NCBI RefSeq assembly: GCF_012516475.1
Contig: NZ_CP051217.1
Coordinates: 62,001-126,000 of the forward strand
DNA: 64,000 bases
Direction of reading: 5' to 3'
Source: Parasphingorhabdus halotolerans
Lineage (GTDB): Bacteria > Pseudomonadota > Alphaproteobacteria > Sphingomonadales > Sphingomonadaceae
Shown: piece after piece, positions 49,914-57,725 of the stretch
Layout: the number at the start of each line of letters is the position of its first letter
Numbering within the stretch: position 1 is the first letter of the stretch
The notes under the pieces: generated by a model
What the model was told of the DNA's origin: nothing
The model's database searches: none
The model's input: the letters and a program-made list of their open reading frames with translations, nothing else
Made by a program: the position numbers and the translations under genes

Positions 49914-50792
49914 TCAGATAATTGCAGACATATCGCGTTGTAAAACAGGCGAGTATTTGATGCCATTTGTTGGTTGATAGTATGCGGCGATCTTGCGGTG
50001 ATGCAAGCGCCTTTGTTCGATTTTTTTTCGCTTGAACCCTGCTCTTTGTTTGATGATAGATTCTGTACTGCCGAAGTATACATGGGCAGGTGTGACGCTT
50101 TTCAGGCTCTCGCGGTGCCGTTGGTGATTATAATACTCGACGAATGCCTCAACCTGCGTTTCCAGACGGCCGAGCCGATAATAATGCTCCAGCGGGATGC
50201 GGTTCTTGAGGATCTGGTGCCAACGCTTGATCTTGCTCCGTGTTTGCGGATGGAATAGTGCACTGCGTACATGCTTCATATTCTTGTCGGCGAGTTCGCT
50301 TGCGACATAGCTGGAGCCATTGTTCGATAGCAGCCGGCGCTTGTGCAGCACATGCACATGGCCATAGCCTGATGCCTCCAATGCCAGTTCGAACGTATCG
50401 GGGACATCCTCGGCTCGCATGGTGGTGCACAGCTTTTGTCTGACAGTGTAGCGTGAGCAATCATCCAAGATGGTCGTACCAACCGCACGTTTACGACCTT
50501 TACGTCGGCGCACCGTCAACCCCTCCTCGCGATCGAGTCGTTGTGTCTTCTTGCGGTAGATGATCATGCCGTCACGGCACAGTAGGATGTGCAACCGGCG
50601 ATAGCCGAACCGGTGCCGCTCCTGTGCCAAGGCCCGTAGCTTGTCGCGAAGATCTGCATCATCATCACGACGCGACTGATAGCGCATGCTCGTGCGATCA
50701 GCTTCAATGATCCTGCACGCCCGCCGCTGGCTAACATCATCCAGGGCCTGAAAATGTAGCACCACTTCTCGCCTTGCAGCAGGCGTTACCAC
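49914..50792 (-). pseudogene. IS3-family transposase orfB, chimeric and catalytically dead
   Basis: The first ~106 residues (SQRRACRIIEADRTSMRYQSRRDDDADLRDKLRALAQERHRFGYRRLHILL) match the IS407-type orfB. After GRKRAVGT the frame jumps into TILDDCSRY...KLCTTMRAEDV, the pattern of a different IS3 subgroup, and the segment that should carry the first catalytic Asp is absent. The second motif reads SNNG instead of SDNG (N157), and the third reads KIKRW instead of KIERW (K189). All three DDE positions are lost, and the C-terminus reads past the usual HRKIAA end. A dead copy. Confidence 0.75.
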
Positions 50793-51112
50793 TTTTTTGA
50801 CAGCAGGTCCTTCAGACCTGCATTATCTAGCATCGTATCGGCCAGCAACTTCTTGAGCTGCGCGTTCTCCAATTCCAGGCCGCGAAGCCGTTTTGCCTCT
50901 GACACTTCCAACCCGCCATACTTGGACTTCCAGTTGCAAAGCGTCGCTTCCGACACACCATGCTTGCGCGCCAAATCAGCCGTCTTCGTGCCCGCCTCTG
51001 CCTCACGTAAAACCCCGACAACCTGCTCTTCTGTAAATCGTATCCGGTTCATTCGTCCGTGCTTCCATAGGCCGGACTCTAATCAATTCTGGAGGAGTTT
51101 TAAGGGGTCACA
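49940..51112 (-). mobile_element. IS3-family remnant (IS407-like with foreign second half)
   Basis: Contains orfA and the altered orfB. The right end may begin TGTGACCCCTTAAAA near 51112, but no matching inverted end is visible at the left, consistent with a recombined copy. Borders are approximate. Confidence 0.55.
50786..51052 (-). CDS. IS3-family transposase orfA (IS407 group)
   Basis: An 88-residue helix-turn-helix protein: RFTEEQVVGVLREAEAGTKTADLARKHGVSEATLCNWKSKYGGLEVSEAKRLRGLELENAQLKKLLAD ending LKDLLSKKW. The frame is complete and overlaps orfB by seven bases in a different register, as in functional IS3 elements. Alone it cannot move the element because orfB is dead. The element's outer ends near 51110 (TGTGACCCCTTAAAACTCC read inward) lack a clear partner at the left. 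Confidence 0.85.
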   Translation of the reverse strand: MNRIRFTEEQVVGVLREAEAGTKTADLARKHGVSEATLCNWKSKYGGLEVSEAKRLRGLELENAQLKKLLADTMLDNAGLKDLLSKKW

Positions 51113-51328
51113 TCACTGGATATTCCAACAATGGCAAGAGATATAAGAATATGGGCAAATAGTCATTGAGATAATTTTTAACTCTAAACGGATTCAATTT
51201 CCTTAGGGAACGGCAAAGTTATTCAGGATGCGGTTCTTTTCAAATTTTTGGCGTTCAGTTAATTTTCTGAATTTTCGACCGTTACCATTCCTGATTTGTC
51301 TGACTGACGAAAAGGATCATGCTGACCG

Positions 51329-51637
51329 ATGCCCGATTGTTTTGAAAATTTGCCAAGCTGTTATGTTGTTGGGGCTTTGTGTCTTTTCAGTATTTTCTCC
51401 ACTGACGCCAAAGCTGAAGACCCTGGTTTGCTGGCCTCCAAATTGATAGACAATAGATTTCCTCATGTAAGAGCCACAGCAACGGCTGAGATCCGCAATG
51501 GATTCCGTTCAGGAGAAAGATATAACCAAAATTCTAACGAGAAGTCACCAATCTATCATATACCTCAGATTAGTTACAGAAATTGCGACGAAAGCAATCC
51601 AAACGAATGCGTACTCATTATATTTGAGATGCAGTAA
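51329..51637 (+). CDS. Putative small secreted protein
   Basis: A 102-residue frame with a hydrophobic stretch (CYVVGALCLFSIFST) and a plausible signal-peptidase site after DAKA, then a polar region with two Cys (NCDESNPNECVL). AAAAGGATC lies upstream of the ATG. It has no recognised domain. It could be a cargo gene of the island or a remnant. Confidence 0.35.
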   Translation: MPDCFENLPSCYVVGALCLFSIFSTDAKAEDPGLLASKLIDNRFPHVRATATAEIRNGFRSGERYNQNSNEKSPIYHIPQISYRNCDESNPNECVLIIFEMQ

Positions 51638-51766
51638 ATCCAAGAAAAGCAAGCAGTAGCACAATCCGGTATTTTGTATCGTCTATTAGGCTCAGGACCT
51701 ATTAAAATGCTTGCATGATGGTGTAAAGATTGATTCAATGGCGATGCGAAGGAGGCATTGCGATGA

Positions 51767-52147
51767 GTGATTTGGTTATCTGAGGCGCAGATGCGCAAGA
51801 TTGAGCCGTATTTTCCGTTGTCTCATGGTGTGCCGAGGGTCGATGACCGTCGTATCATCAGCGGCATTATTTTCTTTATCCGCAATGGTTTACGCTGGCG
51901 TGATGCGCCACAAGATTATCGCCCGCATAAGACGATCTACAATCGGTTCATCCGCTGGAGCCGGATGGGCGTGTTCAACAGGATATTTGCAGGGCTCGCA
52001 GCCAAGGGTGGCAAGCCTGATCAGTTGATGATCGATGCGACGCATCTGAAGGCCCACCGAACAGCGGCTAGCCTTTTAAAAAAAGGGGCTTGCGGGACAA
52101 TGATCCCCCGGATCATTGCCTGCTCCGCTGCGCTCCCAGACGTATAG
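51767..52147 (+). pseudogene. IS5/IS427-type transposase orfA
   Basis: Encodes WLSEAQMRKIEPYFPLSHGVPRVDDRRIISGIIFFIRNGLRWRDAP and MIDATHLKAHRTAASLLKKG with the first catalytic Asp. The natural ATG (51763), with AAGGAGG seven bases upstream, is followed by a frame error after MSDL that reaches a stop within six codons; only an internal GTG at 51767 opens the correct frame. So normal initiation is broken. Confidence 0.7.
52078..52117 (+). other. Programmed -1 frameshift signal (A7G plus hairpin)
   Basis: Seven A residues (52078-52084) followed by GGGG form a slippery run exactly where orfA must shift by -1 to enter orfB. Fourteen bases downstream AATGATCC (52099-52106) pairs perfectly with GGATCATT (52110-52117) over a CCC loop, the stimulator expected for such a shift. 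This is the regulatory device by which IS427-type elements make the full transposase. Confidence 0.7.
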
Positions 52148-52575
52148 GTCGCACCAAAGGCGGCCTGAACTCCAAACTCCATGCCGTGTGCGATGGCAAG
52201 GGACGACCGATGATCATGTTACTGAGCGAGGGTCAGATGAGCGATTTCGGCGGTGCGGCCCTGATGATCGATGCTTTCCCGAAGGCCAAGGCCCTTTTGG
52301 GCCACAAGGGATATGATGCCGATTGGTTCCGCGATGCACTTGCCGAACGTAAAATTGAAGCCTGCATTCCTTCAAAATCAAACCGCAAAGTCCATATCCC
52401 GCACGATACCGCGCTCTACCGTCAGCGCTACAAAATCGAGATAATGTTCGGAAGGCACAAAGACCGGCGGCGCATCCATACCGGTTATGATCGATGCGCA
52501 CAGCTGCGGCAGTCGGGCCAAAACCGACAGGATCGATGCCGAACTGATCTCCCGCTTCATGGCTTTCAGGCCTGA
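52090..52575 (+). pseudogene. IS5/IS427-type transposase orfB, 3' end replaced
   Basis: In the -1 frame it carries RRIGRTKGGLNSKLHAVCDGKGRPMIM, LGHKGYDADWFRDAL (second Asp) and RYKIEIMFGRHKDRRRIHTGYDRCA (catalytic Glu). After YDRCA the expected helical end (compare HTFxSAI) is missing and the sequence passes into an IS110 gene. The last ~25 codons are therefore foreign. Non-functional. Confidence 0.75.
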
Positions 52576-53164
52576 TGCCGGTCGCACTTTACCTGCTCAA
52601 AAACTACGCATTCTAAGGGCATTAACCAGTAAGCGAGCCCAGTTGGTTGAAACACGAAAGCGACTGGCGGCACAGGTCAAAGCACAGCAGAAGCAAGGCA
52701 TGCATGCACCATTGGAAGAACTGGACGAAGCGCTTCACTCGCTTCTAGATAGCCAGATTGCCGAACTGGAAAGCCGTATCGAACATCTCATCGCAGCCGA
52801 TGACACGTTAGCTCGAACCGTCCAAATCCTGCGCTTGATCCCCGGGATCGGCCCGGTCGCAAGCACCATGCTAATCGCTGAGATGCCAGAACTGGAGCAA
52901 ATTAGCGGTGAAAAGGCAGCCGCTCTGACCGGGCTTGCGCCAATCGCGCACGACAGCGGCACCCTGCGCGGTAAACGGGCCATCGGTGGCGGGCGCCGAT
53001 CGCTATGCCATGTTATGTTCCAGGCCGCCCTCGTCGCCAGCTACCACAACCCAGTCCTGAAAGCCTTTGCAGATCGGCTGCGTAAAGCAGGAAAACCCCA
53101 CAAGGTCATCGAAACTGCCGTCGCCAGAAAGCTTGTCACTATCGCTAACGCGCTGTGTCGATGA
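52500..53164 (+). pseudogene. IS110-family transposase, N-terminal part missing
   Basis: The frame carries AKTDRIDAELISRFMAFRPDAGRTLPAQ, the end of the DEDD catalytic domain, then the C-terminal transposase_20 domain with LRLIPGIGPVASTMLIAEMPEL, KAAALTGLAPIAHDSGTLRGKRAIGGGR (helix-hairpin-helix) and the terminal helix. The start of the DEDD domain is lost at the junction with the IS5 copy near 52500. An ATG-like start at 52487 is not the true start. An inactive remnant. Confidence 0.8.
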
Positions 53165-53227
53165 CCAATCGTGGACAGATCAACCCGCATGAGAGATACA
53201 GTTGCTAGGTATCATTTTCTGGCCGGC

Positions 53228-53371
53228 CTAGTTTTTGAAGTCAATCTGCTCTAAAGCTATAGCTTCATCGACCTTGAGCGCAGTGATTAAGAGTTTGTGT
53301 TCGTCTAAGACAGCTAATGTATTTTTCAAGTCCGTAGTTATACAAGGCACGTCGATGTCGTTATAATCCAT
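53228..53371 (-). CDS. Short ORF beside the intact IS5 element
   Basis: ATG at 53371 encodes 47 acidic residues (MDYNDIDVPCITTDLKN...). No domain or strong ribosome-binding site. It lies 25 bases from the insertion point of the neighbouring IS. It may be a small protein or an accidental frame; listed only because it is the sole open frame in this spacer. Confidence 0.2.
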   Translation of the reverse strand: MDYNDIDVPCITTDLKNTLAVLDEHKLLITALKVDEAIALEQIDFKN

Positions 53372-53395
53372 AAACTTCGACCTAGAATCCCTTAG

Positions 53396-54348
53396 AGTCT
53401 GACCGATAATTATTCTATTTAATATCATTATCTTGCGATACGTCTCGTGAGGAGTTGGACGGAGGCCATGAAGATCCATGCCGTTGCCGAAGCGATAGAT
53501 TGCTCGAAGTCCTTGGCGAGACGGCGGTTGCGGTTCAACCATGCGAAAGTGCGTTCGACGACCCATCGGCGGGGGAGAACGATGAAGCCTTTTGCGCGAT
53601 CTGACCGTTTGATAATCTCGATGGTCCAGTCGCCGATTTTTGTCAGTGCCTTTCTGAGCTTGTCGCCTGCATAGCCGCCATCGGCGAAGACATGACGCAG
53701 CCACGGGAAGGTGGAACGGATGTTGGCGAGCACAAGCGGCGCGCCATCGCGGTCTTGTATGTCGGCGCTGTGGATGACGGCATGAACCAGAAAGCCATTG
53801 GTATCGGTAATGATATGGCGCTTTCTGCCTTTGGTCTTCTTGCCCGCGTCATAGCCGCGTATCCCGCCGCTTTCTGTCGTTTTGACCGACTGGCTATCGA
53901 TGACACCAGCGCTGGGCGAGGCTTCACTGCCTTGCGCTATTCGCGCATCCTGGATCAGGTAATGGTTGATCCGCGCCCATGTGCCATCGTCGCGCCAGAG
54001 GTAAAAATAGTGCTGCACCGTGGTTGCTGGGGGAAAGCCCGGTGGCATCATCCGCCAAGGCAGGCCGCCGCGCAGCATATACAGCATTGCCTCAACGATC
54101 CGCCGCATCGGCCATTTGCGCGGGCGGCCAACATGACAAGGGCGGGGCAGAAACGGTTCAAGCAAAGCCCATTCCCCATCGGTTAAATCACTTGGCAAAC
54201 GCTGCTCTTTGCGGGCATGTTGCATGCGGGTGGTATCAGTCCACATCATCGGTCCTTTGCGAAGTTTTGTCACTTGCGTTGAATCAATGACCTGGGAATG
54301 CGTCAAGCTAAACCGCTGATACCACTCAACTTAGTTTTCGGTCAGACA
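53396..54348 (-). mobile_element. Intact IS5-family insertion sequence with CTTAG duplication
   Basis: Inverted ends GTCTGACCGA (53397-53406) and TCGGTCAGAC (54338-54347) bound one complete transposase gene, and CTTAG flanks both sides (53391-53395, 54349-54353) as the target duplication. Intact ends, intact gene and duplication indicate a recent insertion. Confidence 0.8.
53428..54246 (-). CDS. IS5-family transposase, intact
   Basis: A 272-residue DDE transposase from MWTDTTRMQHARKEQRLPSDLTDGEW; an open frame of 20 more codons upstream reads through the IS end. VDSQSVKT-type AGVIDSQSVKTTESGG (Asp117), FADGGYAGDKL (Asp189) and WVVERTFAWLNRNRRL (Glu231) give a complete catalytic triad; GGLPWRMMPPGFPP and GYDAGKKTKGRKRH are family hallmarks. 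Predicted functional. Confidence 0.92.
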   Translation of the reverse strand: MWTDTTRMQHARKEQRLPSDLTDGEWALLEPFLPRPCHVGRPRKWPMRRIVEAMLYMLRGGLPWRMMPPGFPPATTVQHYFYLWRDDGTWARINHYLIQDARIAQGSEASPSAGVIDSQSVKTTESGGIRGYDAGKKTKGRKRHIITDTNGFLVHAVIHSADIQDRDGAPLVLANIRSTFPWLRHVFADGGYAGDKLRKALTKIGDWTIEIIKRSDRAKGFIVLPRRWVVERTFAWLNRNRRLAKDFEQSIASATAWIFMASVQLLTRRIAR

Positions 54349-54353
54349 CTTAG

Positions 54354-54671
54354 CAAAGTTGAAAACGCATTCGCCGCTCACGGTATCCAAATCACAAACT
54401 TCATAAGCTGTCTGACAATGAATCTCGATTGCGCAATTAAGCGTAATCGTCTCCATATTCAACAAAATTTACTGCCGTCGGGTTCAAACGGACCGATCGT
54501 GACCCAGTGTTTCAAATTGGGGCAACTTGTCTTTTTGTCTAATGGAGGCATTCCGCCTAATCTTAGATGTCGCTCGCCAACAGATGCGATCTATGCGTTG
54601 TAACAAAAGGCGGACCCGACATTAAGATTCTTTCCTTTCAGTCGTTAATCATAGAGCGAAAGGGAAAAAAT
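54354..54671. other. Non-coding stretch before sthA
   Basis: 318 bases between the IS duplication and the sthA ATG. No supported gene. Read on the minus strand, a short ATG frame (METITLNCAIEIHC...) runs into the IS; without the IS it would end KGF-stop, so at most a tiny peptide was interrupted. Confidence 0.5.
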
Positions 54672-56093
54672 ATGACTGACTTTGACTATGATTTTGTTAT
54701 AATTGGCGGAGGTCCGGCTGGACGGAGAGCGGCGATCCAGGCATCGAAGCTTGGAAAATCTGTTGCGATTATTGACGATCAGAAGATGATCGGCGGTGTT
54801 TCTGTTCACACCGGCACCTTGCCATCAAAAACGATCCGTGAATCGGTGCTATCCGTCACGGGCTGGCGAGATCAACATTTCAAGTCCCGACAGCATCGCG
54901 ACGGCGTCAAGATGATGCAAGATTCCATCAATTCCCGCCTTTCGACAACATTGGGAGATGAAGTCGAGGTCATCGATAGCCAGCTCGCACGAAACAATGT
55001 GCGAATACTGAAGGGAAGAGCTAAGTTTTCGGGTATCCACAAGCTAGCAATTCAGCAAAACTCCCAAGGCAAAAAGACAAGTTTTTCGGTCACTGCTGAC
55101 AAGTTTCTGATCGCAGTCGGTACCAAGCCGTTTCGACCCAAAAATATCCCGTTCAACGGCACTACTGTGATCGACAGCGATAGTGTCGCCGCAAATCTGC
55201 CGATGCCCAAAAGCATAACGGTAGTTGGCGGAGGCGTCATAGGTATAGAATATGCGACAATTTTTTCAGCATTGGAAATCCCGGTAACGGTCGTTGAAGC
55301 ACGCGAACGGATTTTGGAATTCATCGATCGCGATATCGTGGCAAATTTTGTTCATCAACTTACGGAACGAGGGATCAGTCTTCGATTGGGCCGAAAAATC
55401 AACAAAATAACTCTGGATAATCACAACTGCCCAAACATCCTATTGGATGACGGCCGACAACTTCGGTCTGAAATGCTTTTGTTCACAGCAGGTCGCGTAG
55501 GCGCGGTGGACAATCTCGGTCTGGAGAAAGTAGGAATTGAATGCGATAGTCGCGGACGGCTGGTTGTCGACAGGGAAACCCTGCAAACAAGCCAACCGAA
55601 CATTTATGCAGCTGGCGATATTATCGGATTCCCGGCTTTGGCCTCCACTTCGATGGAACAGGGGCGTCAGGCTGCATGCCATGCCTTTGGCGTGCCAATC
55701 AATCATTCGGGGAATAGTTTTCCATTGGGCATTTATTCGATTCCCGAAATCGCCAGTATTGGCCTGTCCGAAGAAGACGCACGGCTTAAGGGTTACCAGG
55801 TAGAAATCGGCGTTGCGCGTTTCCAGGAAACGTCCCGCGGTCATATTCTTGGAAATTGCAAAGGCATGCTCAAATGTATTTTTGACCTCAGCGATCGGAA
55901 GCTGCTGGGTGTCCATATCGTAGGCGAGGGTGCGACAGAATTGATCCATATCGGACAAGCAGTAATCAATTTAAACGGTGGAATTGATTATCTGTCTGAC
56001 AATGTTTTCAATTTTCCAACGCTTGCCGAAGCTTACAAAGTAGCTGCCTTGGATGCCTATAACCGGCTGCCAAAGCCCAGACTGAGGGCATGA
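54672..56093 (+). CDS. sthA: Si-specific (soluble) pyridine nucleotide transhydrogenase
   Basis: Flavoprotein of 473 residues that moves hydride between NADPH and NAD+ in the cytoplasm. FAD site IIGGGPAGRRAAIQASKLG and NAD site VVGGGVIGIEYATIFSAL. The usual redox disulfide of this superfamily is missing: the motif reads SVHTGTLPSKT, the SthA hallmark. GRVGAVDNLGLEKVGI and IYAAGDIIGFPALASTSMEQGR complete the pattern. ATG at 54672 with AAAGGGAAAAAAT upstream; 35 codons of earlier frame are discarded. One base separates it from the diguanylate cyclase gene. Confidence 0.9.
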   Translation: MTDFDYDFVIIGGGPAGRRAAIQASKLGKSVAIIDDQKMIGGVSVHTGTLPSKTIRESVLSVTGWRDQHFKSRQHRDGVKMMQDSINSRLSTTLGDEVEVIDSQLARNNVRILKGRAKFSGIHKLAIQQNSQGKKTSFSVTADKFLIAVGTKPFRPKNIPFNGTTVIDSDSVAANLPMPKSITVVGGGVIGIEYATIFSALEIPVTVVEARERILEFIDRDIVANFVHQLTERGISLRLGRKINKITLDNHNCPNILLDDGRQLRSEMLLFTAGRVGAVDNLGLEKVGIECDSRGRLVVDRETLQTSQPNIYAAGDIIGFPALASTSMEQGRQAACHAFGVPINHSGNSFPLGIYSIPEIASIGLSEEDARLKGYQVEIGVARFQETSRGHILGNCKGMLKCIFDLSDRKLLGVHIVGEGATELIHIGQAVINLNGGIDYLSDNVFNFPTLAEAYKVAALDAYNRLPKPRLRA

Positions 56094-56094
56094 A

Positions 56095-57204
56095 GTGAAG
56101 ATCGATATAAAGAACATTCTGGAATCCTACCTGCGCGAAAAGCGTGGTGAAGTCGCATGTCCGGTCTGTACCGACCAGGAAGGCGAATATTCCCCGTTGG
56201 CTGAGATAAGAAATTTTCTGGCGCTCCATAATCTGTCGCTCAACGCGAAAAACCTTGAGATAACTTGGGAGTATCTTTGTGGTGACAACAATGAATTGAA
56301 GGCGGAATTGGATAAGGCCATATCGGCTTCTGCAATCAATAATGAATCGGTCATCGACCTGCACGAAAAACATTTCAACGTCGATATCGGCGCACAGATT
56401 GAGAGGATTTTTCTGGAAGCTGTTGAGCAAATTCGCAATACGACACAGTTGTTGAGTACCGGCACCAAGAACGCTGTCCGGCACGAGAACCAGTTGATCG
56501 AGCAGGCCAAAAATATTCGAGGCGGGAAAGATAGCCTCGAAAACGCAATTCAAAAGATGTTGAATCTATCTCGATTAATGGTGGAATCTACCCGTGAAAA
56601 CCAGATACAGATTACACATACTAACGAAAAGCTCGCAGAGCTGCAGAAAGATCTGGAAGTTGCAAGAAGCGAAGCTGATCATGACAAGTTGACGCGGCTA
56701 CCCAATCGTCGAAAATTCGATCGGGATTTCGATATCGTCTTTCAAAGAATGCAAGACGAGCAACGGCCGATTGTTTTGGCCTTTGTCGATGTCGATCACT
56801 TTAAACGCATTAATGACACTTTCGGTCACGACTGCGGCGATCGTGTCCTTCGAATGATTGCAGATCAATTGTTTCTACTGTCAAATAATCGTTGTAATAT
56901 TTCTCGCTACGGCGGAGAAGAATTTGCCGTATTATTTGAAGATGCTGAAATGGACTGTGCGTTTGAAAGAATCGAGGCTTGTCGCCTTGAGCTGTCGAAA
57001 AAATCTCTCGTGGACATTGGATCTGGAGAACCTATTGGCAGAGTGACTTTCTCGGCAGGCATAGCCCAATGTTTGCCGTCTGATACCAAGCAGACGCTTC
57101 TGAGAAAGGCTGACGGTGCGCTTTACAATGCGAAATCGGAAGGCCGAAATATGGTGTCGAAATATTCTAATGGTTTCGAGAACCGCCGGGCTTCTGATCG
57201 CTAA
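56095..57204 (+). CDS. Diguanylate cyclase (GGDEF domain protein)
   Basis: A 369-residue GTG-started protein. The N-terminal ~200 residues hold ESYLREKRGEVACPVCTDQEG (a CxxC pair) and a long coiled-coil segment, not matching a known sensor. The C-terminal GGDEF domain has DHDKLTRLPNRRKFDRDF, FVDVDHFKRINDTFGHDCGDRVLR and RYGGEEFAVLFE with the active-site motif GGEEF; there is no RxxD inhibition site in front of it. Predicted to make cyclic di-GMP in the cytoplasm. It starts one base after sthA, so they share a transcript. A link to the flagellar genes nearby is only positional. Confidence 0.88.
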   Translation: MKIDIKNILESYLREKRGEVACPVCTDQEGEYSPLAEIRNFLALHNLSLNAKNLEITWEYLCGDNNELKAELDKAISASAINNESVIDLHEKHFNVDIGAQIERIFLEAVEQIRNTTQLLSTGTKNAVRHENQLIEQAKNIRGGKDSLENAIQKMLNLSRLMVESTRENQIQITHTNEKLAELQKDLEVARSEADHDKLTRLPNRRKFDRDFDIVFQRMQDEQRPIVLAFVDVDHFKRINDTFGHDCGDRVLRMIADQLFLLSNNRCNISRYGGEEFAVLFEDAEMDCAFERIEACRLELSKKSLVDIGSGEPIGRVTFSAGIAQCLPSDTKQTLLRKADGALYNAKSEGRNMVSKYSNGFENRRASDR

Positions 57205-57328
57205 CATCCATATCGCAAAATATACTTGAACATATCGACATCGCTGTAGCATCGTGCCGACATCCAACAAAATCGTTGCACTCTCCTATGCCTTGGCGAT
57301 ATCTCAAGCGCGCTGGCAGGCATGATCC

Positions 57329-57457
57329 CTAATGATGCTGGTGTTGTTGCGCCGGTTCGTCACATGCCGTCCCCGCCCAAGGCGCATTGGCCGAGAATAA
57401 ATCATCCAACACCGAATGAAGCAGAAATCCCGTGATGTAAAGCAATATACGCTGCAT
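57329..57457 (-). CDS. His-tailed membrane microprotein, 42 residues
   Basis: ATG at 57457 with GGAGAG six bases before it encodes a short hydrophobic segment (ILLYITGFLLHSVLDDLF), then NAPWAGTACDEP and a His-rich end (QQHQHH). Cys plus His suggest metal binding, but this is an inference from composition. The 15-bp perfect palindrome sits 20 bases upstream of its start, probably in its leader. The longer frame to 57547 would read through that palindrome and is not preferred. Not recognised as a known family. Confidence 0.5.
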   Translation of the reverse strand: MQRILLYITGFLLHSVLDDLFSANAPWAGTACDEPAQQHQHH

Positions 57458-57476
57458 CGTCGGCTCTCCATATGCA

Positions 57477-57510
57477 ATTGGGTAGGACGATAGTAATCGT
57501 CCTACCCAAT
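57477..57510. promoter_or_regulatory. Perfect 15-bp inverted repeat (tetraloop AGTA)
   Basis: ATTGGGTAGGACGAT (57477-57491) and ATCGTCCTACCCAAT (57496-57510) are exact reverse complements separated by four bases. It could be a dimeric repressor operator or a 15-bp RNA hairpin in the leader of the microprotein gene; with no T tract it is not a normal terminator. One copy only is seen in the window. Confidence 0.6.
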
Positions 57511-57725
57511 CCTGAAGAGCGCATACCAGGTGCACTGCATTCACCAAGGCTGTGGCCTGCGGGGGCTGAACAGCCTCAGTAGAAAGTTTTCAACCTTTCT
57601 TGCTTAGCGTTATCCGAATCCGAGCCGCTTAAATCAAATCATATCCGATCCGATTTGGCGAGATAAGACGGTTTTATATCCAAAATGGGGATGACGTTGG
57701 ACGGTTGACAAGGCTTTGACACCGG

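Larger units (their letters stand above)
51690..52505 (+). mobile_element. IS5-family element, IS427-like, truncated
   Basis: Left end is near 51690 (GGCTCAGGACCTATTAAA resembles IS427-type termini). It encodes orfA and orfB joined by an A7G slippery site. The right end is missing: similarity stops at YDRCA (about 52500), where IS110-like sequence begins. Borders are approximate. Confidence 0.6.
46877..54600. mobile_element. tRNA-Ser-associated integrated island, degraded
   Basis: The region holds an integrase next to a tRNA 3' end, three or four insertion sequences in different stages of decay, a truncated receiver domain and orphan small ORFs, with AT-rich spacers. Housekeeping genes resume at sthA. 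The left border is at the tRNA; the right border is not defined because I find no second copy of the tRNA 3' end, so the end given here is approximate. Confidence 0.55.

Noticed and set aside
57458..57547. N-terminal extension of the microprotein frame
   Set aside because: It reads through the palindrome and has no ribosome-binding site, while the ATG at 57457 has one.
46840..57700. Second copy of the tRNA-Ser 3' end as the other attachment site
   Set aside because: Read through for the tRNA T-arm and acceptor sequence; no convincing copy found in the window.
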